This document shows positions 28,081 through 36,634 of a stretch of 64,000 nt of DNA, piece after piece (the first letter of the stretch is position 1; each line of letters starts with the position of its first letter). The notes beneath the pieces are model-generated. The model was not told where the DNA came from, did not search any database, and saw only the letters and a program-made list of their open reading frames with translations. Where the stretch lies: contig NZ_SOBG01000008.1 in assembly GCF_004365575.1 (NCBI RefSeq), positions 1 through 64,000 on the forward strand, written 5' to 3'. This DNA comes from Hypnocyclicus thermotrophus. GTDB lineage: Bacteria; Fusobacteriota; Fusobacteriia; Fusobacteriales; Fusobacteriaceae. The translations under genes and the position numbers were made by a program.

Positions 28081-29586
28081 ATGTTATCTAGGGTATTAAG
28101 TAGTGGTTATATAGGACTTGAAACATTTATTATAGAGGTGGAAGTTGACATTAATAATGGACTTCCATCTTTTTCCATAGTAGGATTAGCTGATACTGCT
28201 ATATCAGAAAGTCGAGAAAGAGTTCGCGCTGCTATGAAAAATAGCGGTTATCAAATTCAACCAAAAAAAATAGTAGTAAATCTATCTCCCGCTGATATAA
28301 AAAAAGAGGGCGCTTCTTATGATTTACCAATAGCTATTGGAATTTTATCTTGCTATGATATTGTAAATAAAGATAAATTTAATAACTATTTATTAATCGG
28401 AGAACTTTCTTTAAGCGGTGAAATTAAAAAGGTAAACGGTATTATTAATTCTGTAATACTCGCAAAAGAAAAAAAATTTAAAGGAATTATTTTACCTGCT
28501 GAAAATTATTATGAAGCTTCATTAATTAAAGATATTGATATAATTCCAGTAAAAACTTTAAATGATGTTATTGAATTTATTAATAATAATAAAAGAATAA
28601 AAATAAAAAATAAAATTGAATTTATAGATCAAAATTTTGAAATAGATTTTAAAGAGGTAAAAGGACAAACTAAAGCTAAGAGAGCTCTTGAAATAGCTGC
28701 TGCTGGTGGTCATAATATATTTATGATAGGACCTCCTGGAAGTGGAAAATCTATGCTTGCAAAGCGATTAAATACTATTTTACCACCTATGAATGAAAAT
28801 GAAATTATTGAAACAACTAAAATTTATAGTATTGCAGGCATGCTTAATAAGGACGAACCTTTTATAAAAACTAGACCATTTAGAGCTCCTCATCATACCT
28901 CTTCTGATGTTGCATTAATTGGTGGAGGTAGAAATCCTAAGCCAGGTGAAATATCATTAGCACATAATGGAGTTCTTTTCTTAGATGAGATGGCTGAATT
29001 TCCTAAAAAAGTTCTTGAAACAATGAGGCAACCTCTAGAAGATAAAGTTGTTAATATTAGTCGTTCTTTATATAGAGTGTCTTTTCCTAGTAATTTTATG
29101 TTAATATCTGCTAGTAATCCCTGTCCTTGTGGACATTATGGTAGTGATACTGGAGAATTTTGTAAATGTACTGAAAGAGATAGAATACGGTATATGAATA
29201 AAATATCTGGTCCTATTCTTGATAGAATGGATTTATATGTAGAAGTACGAAGATTATCTCAAGATGAACTTTTTAAATATTCTGAAGGTGAATCTTCTCA
29301 AGAGATATACACTAGAGTTATAAAAGCTAGGAAAATTCAAAATAAACGATATAAAAATAAATATATAAATGCAAATATGACAAGTAGTGATATCAAAAAA
29401 TACTGTGAATTAGATAATCAAAGTAAAGATATAATTAAAAATGCTTCTAAAAGCATGAATATCTCTGCAAGAAGTTTTGATAGAATACTTAAAGTAAGTA
29501 GAACTATTGCGGATTTAGAAGGTAGTGAAAATATAACATATTTTCATATACTTGAAGCATTAAATTTTAGAAAAAAAGAAAATTAG
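28081..29586 (+). CDS. comM: ComM/YifB AAA+ ATPase (Mg-chelatase-like)
   Basis: 501-aa helicase of the ComM family, which promotes branch migration during natural transformation. The N-terminal Lon-protease-like fold (MLSRVLSSGYIGLE ... VGLADTAISESRERVRAA) is followed by the MgsA/chelatase ATPase with Walker A GPPGSGKSMLAKR, GEISLAHNGVLFLDE and a cysteine cluster CPCGHYG...FCKC. The C-terminal Mg_chelatase_C domain ends with RSFDRILKVSRTIADL. It lies 26 bp after the hemerythrin receptor and 11 bp before alr. Confidence 0.94.
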   Translation: MLSRVLSSGYIGLETFIIEVEVDINNGLPSFSIVGLADTAISESRERVRAAMKNSGYQIQPKKIVVNLSPADIKKEGASYDLPIAIGILSCYDIVNKDKFNNYLLIGELSLSGEIKKVNGIINSVILAKEKKFKGIILPAENYYEASLIKDIDIIPVKTLNDVIEFINNNKRIKIKNKIEFIDQNFEIDFKEVKGQTKAKRALEIAAAGGHNIFMIGPPGSGKSMLAKRLNTILPPMNENEIIETTKIYSIAGMLNKDEPFIKTRPFRAPHHTSSDVALIGGGRNPKPGEISLAHNGVLFLDEMAEFPKKVLETMRQPLEDKVVNISRSLYRVSFPSNFMLISASNPCPCGHYGSDTGEFCKCTERDRIRYMNKISGPILDRMDLYVEVRRLSQDELFKYSEGESSQEIYTRVIKARKIQNKRYKNKYINANMTSSDIKKYCELDNQSKDIIKNASKSMNISARSFDRILKVSRTIADLEGSENITYFHILEALNFRKKEN

Positions 29587-29597
29587 AAAGGCTTAAT

Positions 29598-30680
29598 ATG
29601 TATACTTGGTTAGAAATTGATTTAAATAAATTAGAAAAAAATTATAATTACATAAAAAAATATACAAATAAAAATATTATTCCAATAGTAAAAGCAAATG
29701 CTTATGGTATGGGAGCTATTGAAATATCAAGATTTTTACAAAATAAATTTAATATAGAGATATTTGCAGTGGCTAATTATAAAGAAGCTATTGAGCTTTA
29801 TAATAATGGTATCACCTCTAATATTCTTATTTTTAATGAAATAGAGTCTGAATATTTAAAAAAAAGTATTGATAAAAATTTTATTTTTACTATTTTCAAT
29901 CTATTTTATTTAAAAAAATGGATTTTTTATTTAAAAAATGATATTTCAAAAATTAAATTTCATATAAAATTTAATACTGGTTTAAATAGACTTGGTTTAG
30001 AAAAAGAAGATATTCCTGAATTAATAGAATTAGTACACAAATACAATATAAATATAGCTGGAATCTATACACATTTTGCGACTGCTGATAGTAATATTAA
30101 ATTTATGAAAAATCAAATTGATAGTTTTAATGACATTATTTCTATACTAAAAAAATATAATCTTAATTATAGTATTATTCACTTATCAAATAGTCCTGCT
30201 TCATTTAATGAAGTAATTATTAAAGAAAATTACGCTAGAATTGGTATGGCTCTCTATGGCCTTCAACCTATTGAAAATAAAAACATTAATATTACCCCTA
30301 TTTTTAAATGGAAAGCTAAAATTATTGATATAAGGTATATAAAAAAAGGTGAAGGTGTATCTTATAGTCAAACTATTTTAAATAAAGATAGTAAAATAGG
30401 CGTCGTTCCTGTTGGCTATGCTGACGGATATATGCGACAATTATCTAATAAAGCTTATGTTTTATATAATAATAATAAATGTAAAATAATAGGAAATATA
30501 TGTATGGAAAAAATAATAATTGATTTTACTGATACTAATGCTAAAATCGATGATGAAGTTATTATATTAGGTAATAATATTGATATTGAAGAATTTGCTA
30601 AAAATTCTAATACAATAGCCGATGATATCATTTCTAAATTTAGCAAAACAATAACAAGGAGATATATTTATGAAGAATAA
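29598..30680 (+). CDS. alr: alanine racemase
   Basis: PLP enzyme making D-alanine for peptidoglycan, 360 aa. The PLP lysine is in PIVKANAYGMGA and the catalytic tyrosine probably in GEGVSYSQT. VGYADGYMR, HLSNSPA and ICMEKIIIDFTD are family segments. The ribosome site is weak (AAAGGC). The 3' end overlaps the prepilin-like gene by 11 nt. Confidence 0.95.
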   Translation: MYTWLEIDLNKLEKNYNYIKKYTNKNIIPIVKANAYGMGAIEISRFLQNKFNIEIFAVANYKEAIELYNNGITSNILIFNEIESEYLKKSIDKNFIFTIFNLFYLKKWIFYLKNDISKIKFHIKFNTGLNRLGLEKEDIPELIELVHKYNINIAGIYTHFATADSNIKFMKNQIDSFNDIISILKKYNLNYSIIHLSNSPASFNEVIIKENYARIGMALYGLQPIENKNINITPIFKWKAKIIDIRYIKKGEGVSYSQTILNKDSKIGVVPVGYADGYMRQLSNKAYVLYNNNKCKIIGNICMEKIIIDFTDTNAKIDDEVIILGNNIDIEEFAKNSNTIADDIISKFSKTITRRYIYEE

Positions 30681-31248
30681 TCACCAAAATGGATTTACCA
30701 TAATAGAATTGCTTATAGCTATATCTATTATTACTATATTAAGTACAATCGGTTATGCTACTGTATCTAAACAAATGGAAACAAATGCTATACTTAAAAT
30801 GAGAAATCAGATACCTACTTTTATAAAAGGAATTTCAGAATTATCCTATGAAACTGGAGAAAAATACGATATAAGCATTGATTTCAATAATTATATTATT
30901 ACAGCTAAAAAAAATGGCTCTACAACTATTTATAGAAAATTAAATTTAGAGAAAAATTTACAATATTGTTTTATTGATAATAATAATAAAATACAAAATA
31001 CACTGTCTAGAAATACTACTAGCACTGGAAATATTAATATAGGATTTAGTATTTATATTTTCAATAAAAAAAATAAAGCTAAATCTAAAATATCTTTCGT
31101 AAGTACTACAAAAGTTGTAAAATTTTTAGTAATTAATAGATATACTCCTAAAAAAGATATGTATTTAAATAACTTTACTCAAAATAGAGTAATTACAGGA
31201 AGTGAATTAGAATTGAAAGATTCTAATAATTGGGAAAAGGTGAATTAA
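30670..31248 (+). CDS. type IV pilin-like protein (prepilin)
   Basis: 192 aa with a class III signal: a short basic leader (MKNNHQNG) cleaved before FTIIELLIAISIITILSTIG, with the conserved Glu at mature position 5. The hydrophobic stalk is followed by a soluble domain of about 150 residues with no cysteine pair typical of major pilins. It is probably a minor pilin or competence pseudopilin, consistent with the neighbouring comM. The PilB homologue is at 1084-2532. Confidence 0.88.
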   Translation: MKNNHQNGFTIIELLIAISIITILSTIGYATVSKQMETNAILKMRNQIPTFIKGISELSYETGEKYDISIDFNNYIITAKKNGSTTIYRKLNLEKNLQYCFIDNNNKIQNTLSRNTTSTGNINIGFSIYIFNKKNKAKSKISFVSTTKVVKFLVINRYTPKKDMYLNNFTQNRVITGSELELKDSNNWEKVN

Positions 31249-31693
31249 ATGAAAAATTATAATACTCTTGAAAATTATATAAATAGTTTGCCTAATGATA
31301 GAAAAATCATTATTAATAAATTTAAGAAAAATTATCATTAATAATATTCCTGAAGGATTTGTAGAAGAATTAAATTATAATATAATTGGATATGTTGTTC
31401 CTCTTTCTATTTATCCATAAGGATATAAAAATGGATTACCTCTTCCGTTTATTAATTTAGCTTCACAAAAAAATTATATTTCTTTTTATCATTTAGGATT
31501 GTATAGTAATAAAGATTTATTAAATTGGTTTAAAGAAGAATATTCAAAAAAATGTAACCATAAGTTAGATATGGGTAAAAGGTGTATTCCATTTAAAAAA
31601 TTCAACGACATCCCTTATGATTTAATTGCTGATCTTATAACTAAAATAGACGTTAAAACTTGGATTTCTATTTATGAATCTTCAAAAAAATAA
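31249..31693 (+). pseudogene. broken DUF1801 family gene
   Basis: An ATG behind AAGGTG opens 30 codons (MKNYNTLENYINSLP...) that stop at 31339-31341. The homologous reading continues in another frame (LRKIIINNIPEGFVEELNYN), hits an in-frame TAA at 31418-31420 after SIYP, and then resumes as GYKNGLPLPFINLASQ to 31693. The pieces together form one ~145-residue DUF1801 (YdhG-like) protein, so there is one frameshift plus one nonsense codon. Sequencing error could explain one of these but is unlikely to explain both. Confidence 0.8.
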
Positions 31694-31709
31694 TCCTTAC
31701 TCTCAAAAT

Positions 31710-31738
31710 ACCTATATAATTTATAGGTGTTTTTTTTA
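31710..31738 (+). terminator. terminator after the comM-alr-prepilin run
   Basis: ACCTATA/TATAGGT stem with a 5-nt loop, followed by G and eight T residues. Confidence 0.7.
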
Positions 31739-31767
31739 TAAATTTTTTTTCAGAAATAAACAATTTC

Positions 31768-31796
31768 TTGATTTTGTATATACATTATGCTAAAAT
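31768..31796 (+). promoter_or_regulatory. glmS: glmS promoter
   Basis: TTGATT (31768-31773), a 17-bp spacer ending in TGC, then TAAAAT (31791-31796). Predicted start is near 31803, giving a leader of about 213 nt that contains the ribozyme. Confidence 0.7.
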
Positions 31797-31810
31797 TTTT
31801 CTATTGTTAA

Positions 31811-31987
31811 TTTAAGGAAAAATAAAAAATATAAAAGCGCCAGATCTTTAAATTATTTAAAGAAGACGAGGACTAGAGTTATCGAATTTTCGGCGGATGC
31901 TCTAGAGGTGGTCACAACCTAAAAAACATACAAAATCTAAAAGTGATTTTAGGTACAAATATGTTTTAGTGACTATTTTTCCTTAAA
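31811..31987 (+). repeat. 14-bp inverted repeat enclosing the glmS ribozyme
   Basis: Positions 31811-31824 (ending AAGGAAAAATA) are perfectly complementary to 31974-31987 (TATTTTTCCTTAAA). The helix would close around the whole ribozyme, with the self-cleavage site inside. Such a closing helix is not part of the core I know for this class. It is followed by A residues rather than U, so it is not an intrinsic terminator. Confidence 0.6.
31837..31976 (+). ncRNA. glmS ribozyme (glucosamine-6-phosphate-responsive)
   Basis: Self-cleaving riboswitch in the glmS leader. The 5' core GCGCCAG starts at 31837, so cleavage is expected between 31836 and 31837. A P2-like hairpin (ATCTTTAAAT/ATTTAAAGA) is followed by GACGAGG, the CTAGAG/CTCTAG stem enclosing ATCGAATTTTCGGCGGATG, and then the P3/P4 region with GGTCAC/GTGACT, AAAACATA/TATGTTTT and AATCTAAAA/TTTTAGGT. 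The order and conserved bases match the class. It reduces glmS mRNA when GlcN6P is high. Confidence 0.95.
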
Positions 31988-32015
31988 AAATTTTATATTT
32001 TTGAGGAGGACAACT

Positions 32016-33842
32016 ATGTGCGGAATAGTAGGTTATATTGGTGAAAGGAAAGAAGTCAAATCTATACTTTTCAATGGTTTATCAAAACTAGAATACAGAG
32101 GATATGATTCAGCTGGAATATCTATACTAAAAAATGGAAATATTATTACAAAAAAGGCTGTTGGTAAATTAGTTAATCTTGAAAAAGAGATTATAAATAC
32201 AGATATGAAAGGTTTTCTTGGAATTGGACATACAAGGTGGGCAACTCATGGAAAACCAAGTGTAGAAAATTCTCATCCTCATTTGTCTACCAATAATGAT
32301 ATTACACTGGTACATAATGGTATTATTGAAAATTATGATATATTAAAAGCTGCTCTTATCAAAAAAGGACACAAATTTTTAAGTCAAACTGATACAGAGG
32401 TTATAGTTCATTTAATTGAAGATGCATATGAAGGTGATATATTTGAAGCTGTTAAAAAAATTCTACCACTATTAGATGGAGCTTATGCAATTGGAGTTTT
32501 TACAAAAAATGAACCTAATAAGCTAATTGCTGCTAGAAAAGGCTCTCCTTTAGTTATCGGAGTAGGAAAAAATGAAAATTTTATTGCTTCAGATATACCC
32601 GCAATATTAGAACATACAAAAGATGCTATTTTCTTAAATGACGGTGAAATAGCAATTTTAACTAAAAATTCTGTTGAAATATTTGACCTTAATGGTGATA
32701 AAACAGAAAAAAATATAAAACACATAGAATGGTCTCTAGAAGCTGCAGAAAAAGGTGGTTATGACCATTTTATGATAAAAGAAATTCATGAACAAGATAG
32801 AGTGATTAATGATACTCTTAGAGGAAAAGTATTTGAAGATAATGTAAAAATCGATGAAATAACTATGAGCGATGAAGAACTTCAAAATATTCATAAAATA
32901 CATATTGTCGCTTGTGGAACTTCTTGGCATGCAGGACTTGTAGGAAAATATATACTAGAACAAGAATTAAGAATACCTGTTGAGGTTGAAGTAGCTTCCG
33001 AATTTAGATATAAAAATCCTATTATTTCAAATAAAGATCTTGTTATTTTAATAAGTCAATCTGGAGAAACTGCTGATACTTTAGCAGGACTTAGAGAAGC
33101 TAAAAGTAAAGGTGCTAAAACTTTAGGAATTTTAAATGTAGTAGGAAGTACTATAAGTCGAGAAGCTGATGGTACTATTTATACAAATGCAGGCCCTGAA
33201 ATAGGTGTTGCTTCAACAAAAGCCTTTGTTTCTCAATTAATAGCTCTTTATATTTTAATGTTATTTTTAGGAGAAAAGAAAAATATTTTATCAAAAGAGA
33301 GAAGAAAATACATTATATCAGAATTAAAATTATTATCTAAAAAAGTCAAAACAATTTTAAATAATGAGAAAAATATAGAAAAAATAGCTAAACTTTTTGA
33401 AAATGTAAATAGCACAATGTTTATAGGTAGAAATATAAATGCTCCTATTGCTCTTGAGGGTGCTTTAAAGTTAAAGGAAATATCGTATATTCATGCTGAA
33501 GGCTATCCATCTGGTGAATTAAAACATGGTCCTATTGCTCTAATACATGAAAATTTCCCAACTGTAGCAATAGCTACAAAGTCTCATACATATGAAAAAG
33601 TTAAAAATAATGTAGAAGAAATAAAAGCAAGAAGTGGAACAATAATAACTATAGCAAGTGAAGGTGATGAAAAAATTCAAGATATTTCTGATGCTGTATT
33701 ATATGTACCTGATACAGAGGAATTATTTTCTCCTGTTATAAATGTTATTCCTTTACAAATACTATCTTATTATGTAGCAAAATCTAGAGGTTTAGATGTA
33801 GATAAACCTAGAAATTTGGCAAAATCAGTAACTGTAGAATAA
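32016..33842 (+). CDS. glmS: glutamine-fructose-6-phosphate aminotransferase
   Basis: Makes glucosamine-6-phosphate from fructose-6-phosphate and glutamine. The start is fixed by chemistry: the mature enzyme needs Cys as N-terminal nucleophile, and ATG-TGC at 32016 gives MCGIVGYIG behind GAGGAGG. The N-terminal Ntn glutaminase (about 1-240) contains GHTRWATHG and HNGIIEN. Two SIS isomerase domains follow (ACGTSWHAG, SQSGETADT, and EGALKLKEISYIHAEGYPSGELKHGP). The C-terminal DKPRNLAKSVTVE is typical. Confidence 0.98.
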   Translation: MCGIVGYIGERKEVKSILFNGLSKLEYRGYDSAGISILKNGNIITKKAVGKLVNLEKEIINTDMKGFLGIGHTRWATHGKPSVENSHPHLSTNNDITLVHNGIIENYDILKAALIKKGHKFLSQTDTEVIVHLIEDAYEGDIFEAVKKILPLLDGAYAIGVFTKNEPNKLIAARKGSPLVIGVGKNENFIASDIPAILEHTKDAIFLNDGEIAILTKNSVEIFDLNGDKTEKNIKHIEWSLEAAEKGGYDHFMIKEIHEQDRVINDTLRGKVFEDNVKIDEITMSDEELQNIHKIHIVACGTSWHAGLVGKYILEQELRIPVEVEVASEFRYKNPIISNKDLVILISQSGETADTLAGLREAKSKGAKTLGILNVVGSTISREADGTIYTNAGPEIGVASTKAFVSQLIALYILMLFLGEKKNILSKERRKYIISELKLLSKKVKTILNNEKNIEKIAKLFENVNSTMFIGRNINAPIALEGALKLKEISYIHAEGYPSGELKHGPIALIHENFPTVAIATKSHTYEKVKNNVEEIKARSGTIITIASEGDEKIQDISDAVLYVPDTEELFSPVINVIPLQILSYYVAKSRGLDVDKPRNLAKSVTVE

Positions 33843-33845
33843 ATT

Positions 33846-33873
33846 AAAATCTCCCTAAGTAAGGGAGATTTTT
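33846..33873. terminator. terminator between glmS and the convergent 5'-nucleotidase-like gene
   Basis: AAAATCTCCCT/AGGGAGATTTT, an 11-bp stem with a 5-nt loop and flanking A/T runs, serves glmS and possibly the convergent gene. Confidence 0.85.
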
Positions 33874-34964
33874 CATTTTATTCTATCCTCTAATATATAA
33901 CTATCATCAATAATATCTATTGTATTTAAATAATCTGCAACTATAAGCTCTGTTTTATAAGGTATTTCTGAAAATATTTTATCTTTTAATTTAAAATATA
34001 CACCATTTCCATTTTTTATATATTCATTTACTGTTAAACTATATAATTTGTATTTATCCAATGGTTCACCATTTATAGTAATAACTATATTATTTTTTAA
34101 TGTTTCCCATATTAAGTTCGCTGTATTTGGAAATTCTCTATGTCCTTTTGGCAATTTAGATATATTATTAAAAAGTTCTATTATTTCATATCCGTAAAGA
34201 TTTAAAGTATATAATTTATGATCTGTTAAAATATTTTTAATATTTTCATAATATATATTACCTATATCAATCTTATTTTGAAATAATCCAGCATTTACTA
34301 ATACAAAATCAGTTTTTGTATACTCTTTTATACTATCTGTTACTATTTGAGAAATTAATACATCTTTTTCTGCCACTTTAGCTGTATTTAAAGGTTTTAA
34401 AGTTTGAGCTAATAATATTTTTTTATCTTTTGAAAGTATTAATTTTAAACTATCTAGTGATTTTAAAATTTTAGTTTTATTTTTTTCTGTTACTGTTAAT
34501 TTTTCTAAAATTCTTTTAGATATTATTTCCTCTGTTACATCAACTATACTTCCATCATCTTTATACTCTAAAAATTGAAGTAATTTCCCATTTCCATCTC
34601 TTTTTTCTTCAATAAATTTATTCTCAAACGTATAAAAAAAGCTTACTTCATTTATATTTCCTTTTAAATCTCTTTCTACTGCAAATAATTTTTTATTATT
34701 ATTATATATTATATTTAATTCTGCTACCTTTTTTACCCTTTTTCCTCTCGAAATTACATCTAAAATAGTTGCTCTATCATTTTCATATTCTTTATAAAGA
34801 TATTCTTTTATAATATCTCCTTTTAGATTTATTATTTTTTCACCTATTACTTTGTTATCTCTTATTATTTTCTCTATTTTATATTCATCATTTGAAAACA
34901 ATAATTGAAAAAATATAACTTGAATTATTATTATATAAAAAAATTTATTTTTTATTATAGACAT
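33873..34964 (-). CDS. orphan 5'-nucleotidase C-terminal-domain protein
   Basis: 363-aa exported protein (hydrophobic N terminus about 7-22, no lipobox). The first ~150 residues contain loose repeats like 'EYLYKEYENDR' and 'LQFLEYKDDGSIVDV' resembling antitoxin/MORN-like beta repeats. From about residue 190 the sequence follows the 5_nucleotid_C domain: VTDSIKEYTKTDFVLVNAGLF, ILTDHKLYTLNLYGYEIIELF, LYSLTVNEYIKNGNGVYF. The metallophosphoesterase domain that carries the catalytic metals is absent, so hydrolase activity is not expected. Substrate binding or a structural role is possible. Confidence 0.7.
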   Translation of the reverse strand: MSIIKNKFFYIIIIQVIFFQLLFSNDEYKIEKIIRDNKVIGEKIINLKGDIIKEYLYKEYENDRATILDVISRGKRVKKVAELNIIYNNNKKLFAVERDLKGNINEVSFFYTFENKFIEEKRDGNGKLLQFLEYKDDGSIVDVTEEIISKRILEKLTVTEKNKTKILKSLDSLKLILSKDKKILLAQTLKPLNTAKVAEKDVLISQIVTDSIKEYTKTDFVLVNAGLFQNKIDIGNIYYENIKNILTDHKLYTLNLYGYEIIELFNNISKLPKGHREFPNTANLIWETLKNNIVITINGEPLDKYKLYSLTVNEYIKNGNGVYFKLKDKIFSEIPYKTELIVADYLNTIDIIDDSYILEDRIK

Positions 34965-35058
34965 ATATTTCCTCCTAAATTTTTATTAAATATTTTATAT
35001 TTTAATATACTCTCTATTTCCTTTATATTTATAATTAATTATCGTCATTTTATAAAAA

Positions 35059-35841
35059 TTATTTAAAATATTCTTTATCTAGTAGAGAGTATGGAGTAAA
35101 ACATTTTTTATTAAAAAATATTATTATTAAAATAGAAGATATAAATTTTGCATTAAGTATAGCGAGCATGATAGCTATTTGATATTTTATAGCAGTTGTG
35201 GGTATACTTCCAGCTAATATTTGTCCTGTCATCATTCCTGGTAAAGATACTATTCCTATTGCTGACATAGATGCTATTGTTGGGGTAATCGATGATAAAA
35301 TAGATATTTTTATACTTTCTTGTAAAGCCTCTAATTTATTAGCACCTATTGTTAATAAAAATAAATATTTTTCCTCTTTTTTACTTACTTCATTATATAA
35401 ACTATTTAATGTAATAATCGTTCCTGAAATTTCATTTCCCAAAAGCATTCCGCCTACAGCTATTATATATTTCGCATCAAATATATTTGATAAATTAATA
35501 ATAAATTTATTAAATATAAAAAGTGTTAATACTTGAGAAAATGCAATTGAAATAAAGATATAAAATATAAATTTTTTTAATTTTAAATTACTATTATTAG
35601 CAACATTAAGTGTTGCAATTATTATCATAATTAATAAATACAATAAATTAATAAATCTATTATTTAGTGTAAAAATATAATTTAAATAAAGGGATACTAA
35701 AAAAAGTTGTATACACATTTTAAATATCGAAAAAAAAGTTTTTTTTATAATATCCAATTTTAAAAATATAGAAGTTATTATTAAAGGTATTATAAATAAT
35801 ATTAATAATCCTAATGAATATATAGATATATCTTTTGTCAT
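35059..35841 (-). CDS. fetB: FetB-like ABC permease (UPF0014)
   Basis: 260-aa membrane protein with about seven transmembrane segments. The UPF0014 signatures are GNEISGTIITLN, ALQESIKISILSSITPTIASMSAIG (segments) and IVSLPGMMTGQILAGSIP. With FetA it forms an exporter implicated in iron homeostasis and oxidative-stress resistance in E. coli. The gene follows fetA after 4 bp. Confidence 0.88.
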   Translation of the reverse strand: MTKDISIYSLGLLILFIIPLIITSIFLKLDIIKKTFFSIFKMCIQLFLVSLYLNYIFTLNNRFINLLYLLIMIIIATLNVANNSNLKLKKFIFYIFISIAFSQVLTLFIFNKFIINLSNIFDAKYIIAVGGMLLGNEISGTIITLNSLYNEVSKKEEKYLFLLTIGANKLEALQESIKISILSSITPTIASMSAIGIVSLPGMMTGQILAGSIPTTAIKYQIAIMLAILNAKFISSILIIIFFNKKCFTPYSLLDKEYFK

Positions 35842-35845
35842 TTAA

Positions 35846-36466
35846 TCACCAACTTATTATTTTTATACTTTCATATTCTAACCATTCTTTATCATGTGAT
35901 ACAATAATCATTGTTTTATCTAATTTTAAAATGTTTTCTATTACTTTTTTTTTAGTTTCTGAATCAATTGCTGAAGTGGGTTCATCTAACAACCAAATAT
36001 CTTTATCTAATAAAATTGTAATTATTAACATCAATCTCTGTTTTTCTCCACCAGATAATTTATTTGTGAAATTATTTAGAATATCTTTATCCAATTGAAA
36101 TATTTCTAAATATTTTTCTAACTTCAAAATATCTAATTCTTTTTTTCTATATTGTTTTAAAGAAAATATATATTCAATAAATTCTATTACTTTCATAGTT
36201 TGAAAAAAAATATTTTGAGGTATATAAGATATATTTTCTCTTATTTTTTCTATATTTTTGCTATTTAACTTATTATTGTTTATATACACATCACTATCTA
36301 TATAAAAAAATCCAAATATTATATTTAGTAATGTTGTTTTACCACTTCCTGATTTAGAATTTAATAATATTTTTTCATTTTTATTTAGACTAAGATTAAA
36401 ATTTTTAAATATCCATTTATTATTTAAAGTTAAATTCAAATTTTCTATTTTAATAATATTTTCCAT
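35846..36466 (-). CDS. fetA: FetA-like ABC ATPase
   Basis: About 206-aa ATPase. Walker A is KSGSGKTTLL, the signature LSGGEKQRLML, Walker B DIWLLDEPTSAID and the switch His is in IVSHDKEW. The size and lack of extra domains match FetA. I chose the ATG at 36466 behind GGTGAT; a TTG at 36490 would overlap the probable -10 TATAAT (36482-36487). It forms a two-gene operon with fetB. Confidence 0.87.
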   Translation of the reverse strand: MENIIKIENLNLTLNNKWIFKNFNLSLNKNEKILLNSKSGSGKTTLLNIIFGFFYIDSDVYINNNKLNSKNIEKIRENISYIPQNIFFQTMKVIEFIEYIFSLKQYRKKELDILKLEKYLEIFQLDKDILNNFTNKLSGGEKQRLMLIITILLDKDIWLLDEPTSAIDSETKKKVIENILKLDKTMIIVSHDKEWLEYESIKIISW

Positions 36467-36495
36467 ATCATCACCAATTTTATTATACAATAAAA

Positions 36496-36524
36496 AAAGA
36501 TGATTTCATAGAGAAACCATCTTT
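36496..36524 (-). terminator. terminator of the former fru operon
   Basis: AAAGATGGTTT/AAATCATCTTT stem (one G-U pair) with a 7-nt loop is followed by seven T on the minus strand. It lies 33 bp after the fruA-tail stop codon. Confidence 0.75.
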
Positions 36525-36556
36525 AAAATTTATTATTATATTCTTTGTTTTTCATG

Positions 36557-36634
36557 CTATTCAATAATCGGTTTTTTTACTACTCCAATGATTGTCGCTG
36601 TTACTAATGAACCAACAGTATATCTATATTTTTT
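36557..36634 (-). pseudogene. remnant of the fruA C terminus (fructose PTS EIIC)
   Basis: Directly after fruK, in another frame, the minus strand encodes about 22 residues ending VGSLVTATIIGVVKKPIIE and a TAG at 36557-36559. The pattern Gly-Ser-(Leu/Ile)-Val-Thr-Ala...Lys-Lys-Pro is that of the last transmembrane helix of fructose-specific EIIC proteins. It has no start codon or ribosome site and abuts fruK. A deletion between the fruK end and the fruA tail would give this layout (inference). Confidence 0.65.

Noticed and set aside
31811-31987. Intrinsic terminator formed by the helix around the glmS ribozyme
   Set aside because: The 3' arm is followed by A residues, not a U-run, and the arms are ~150 nt apart.
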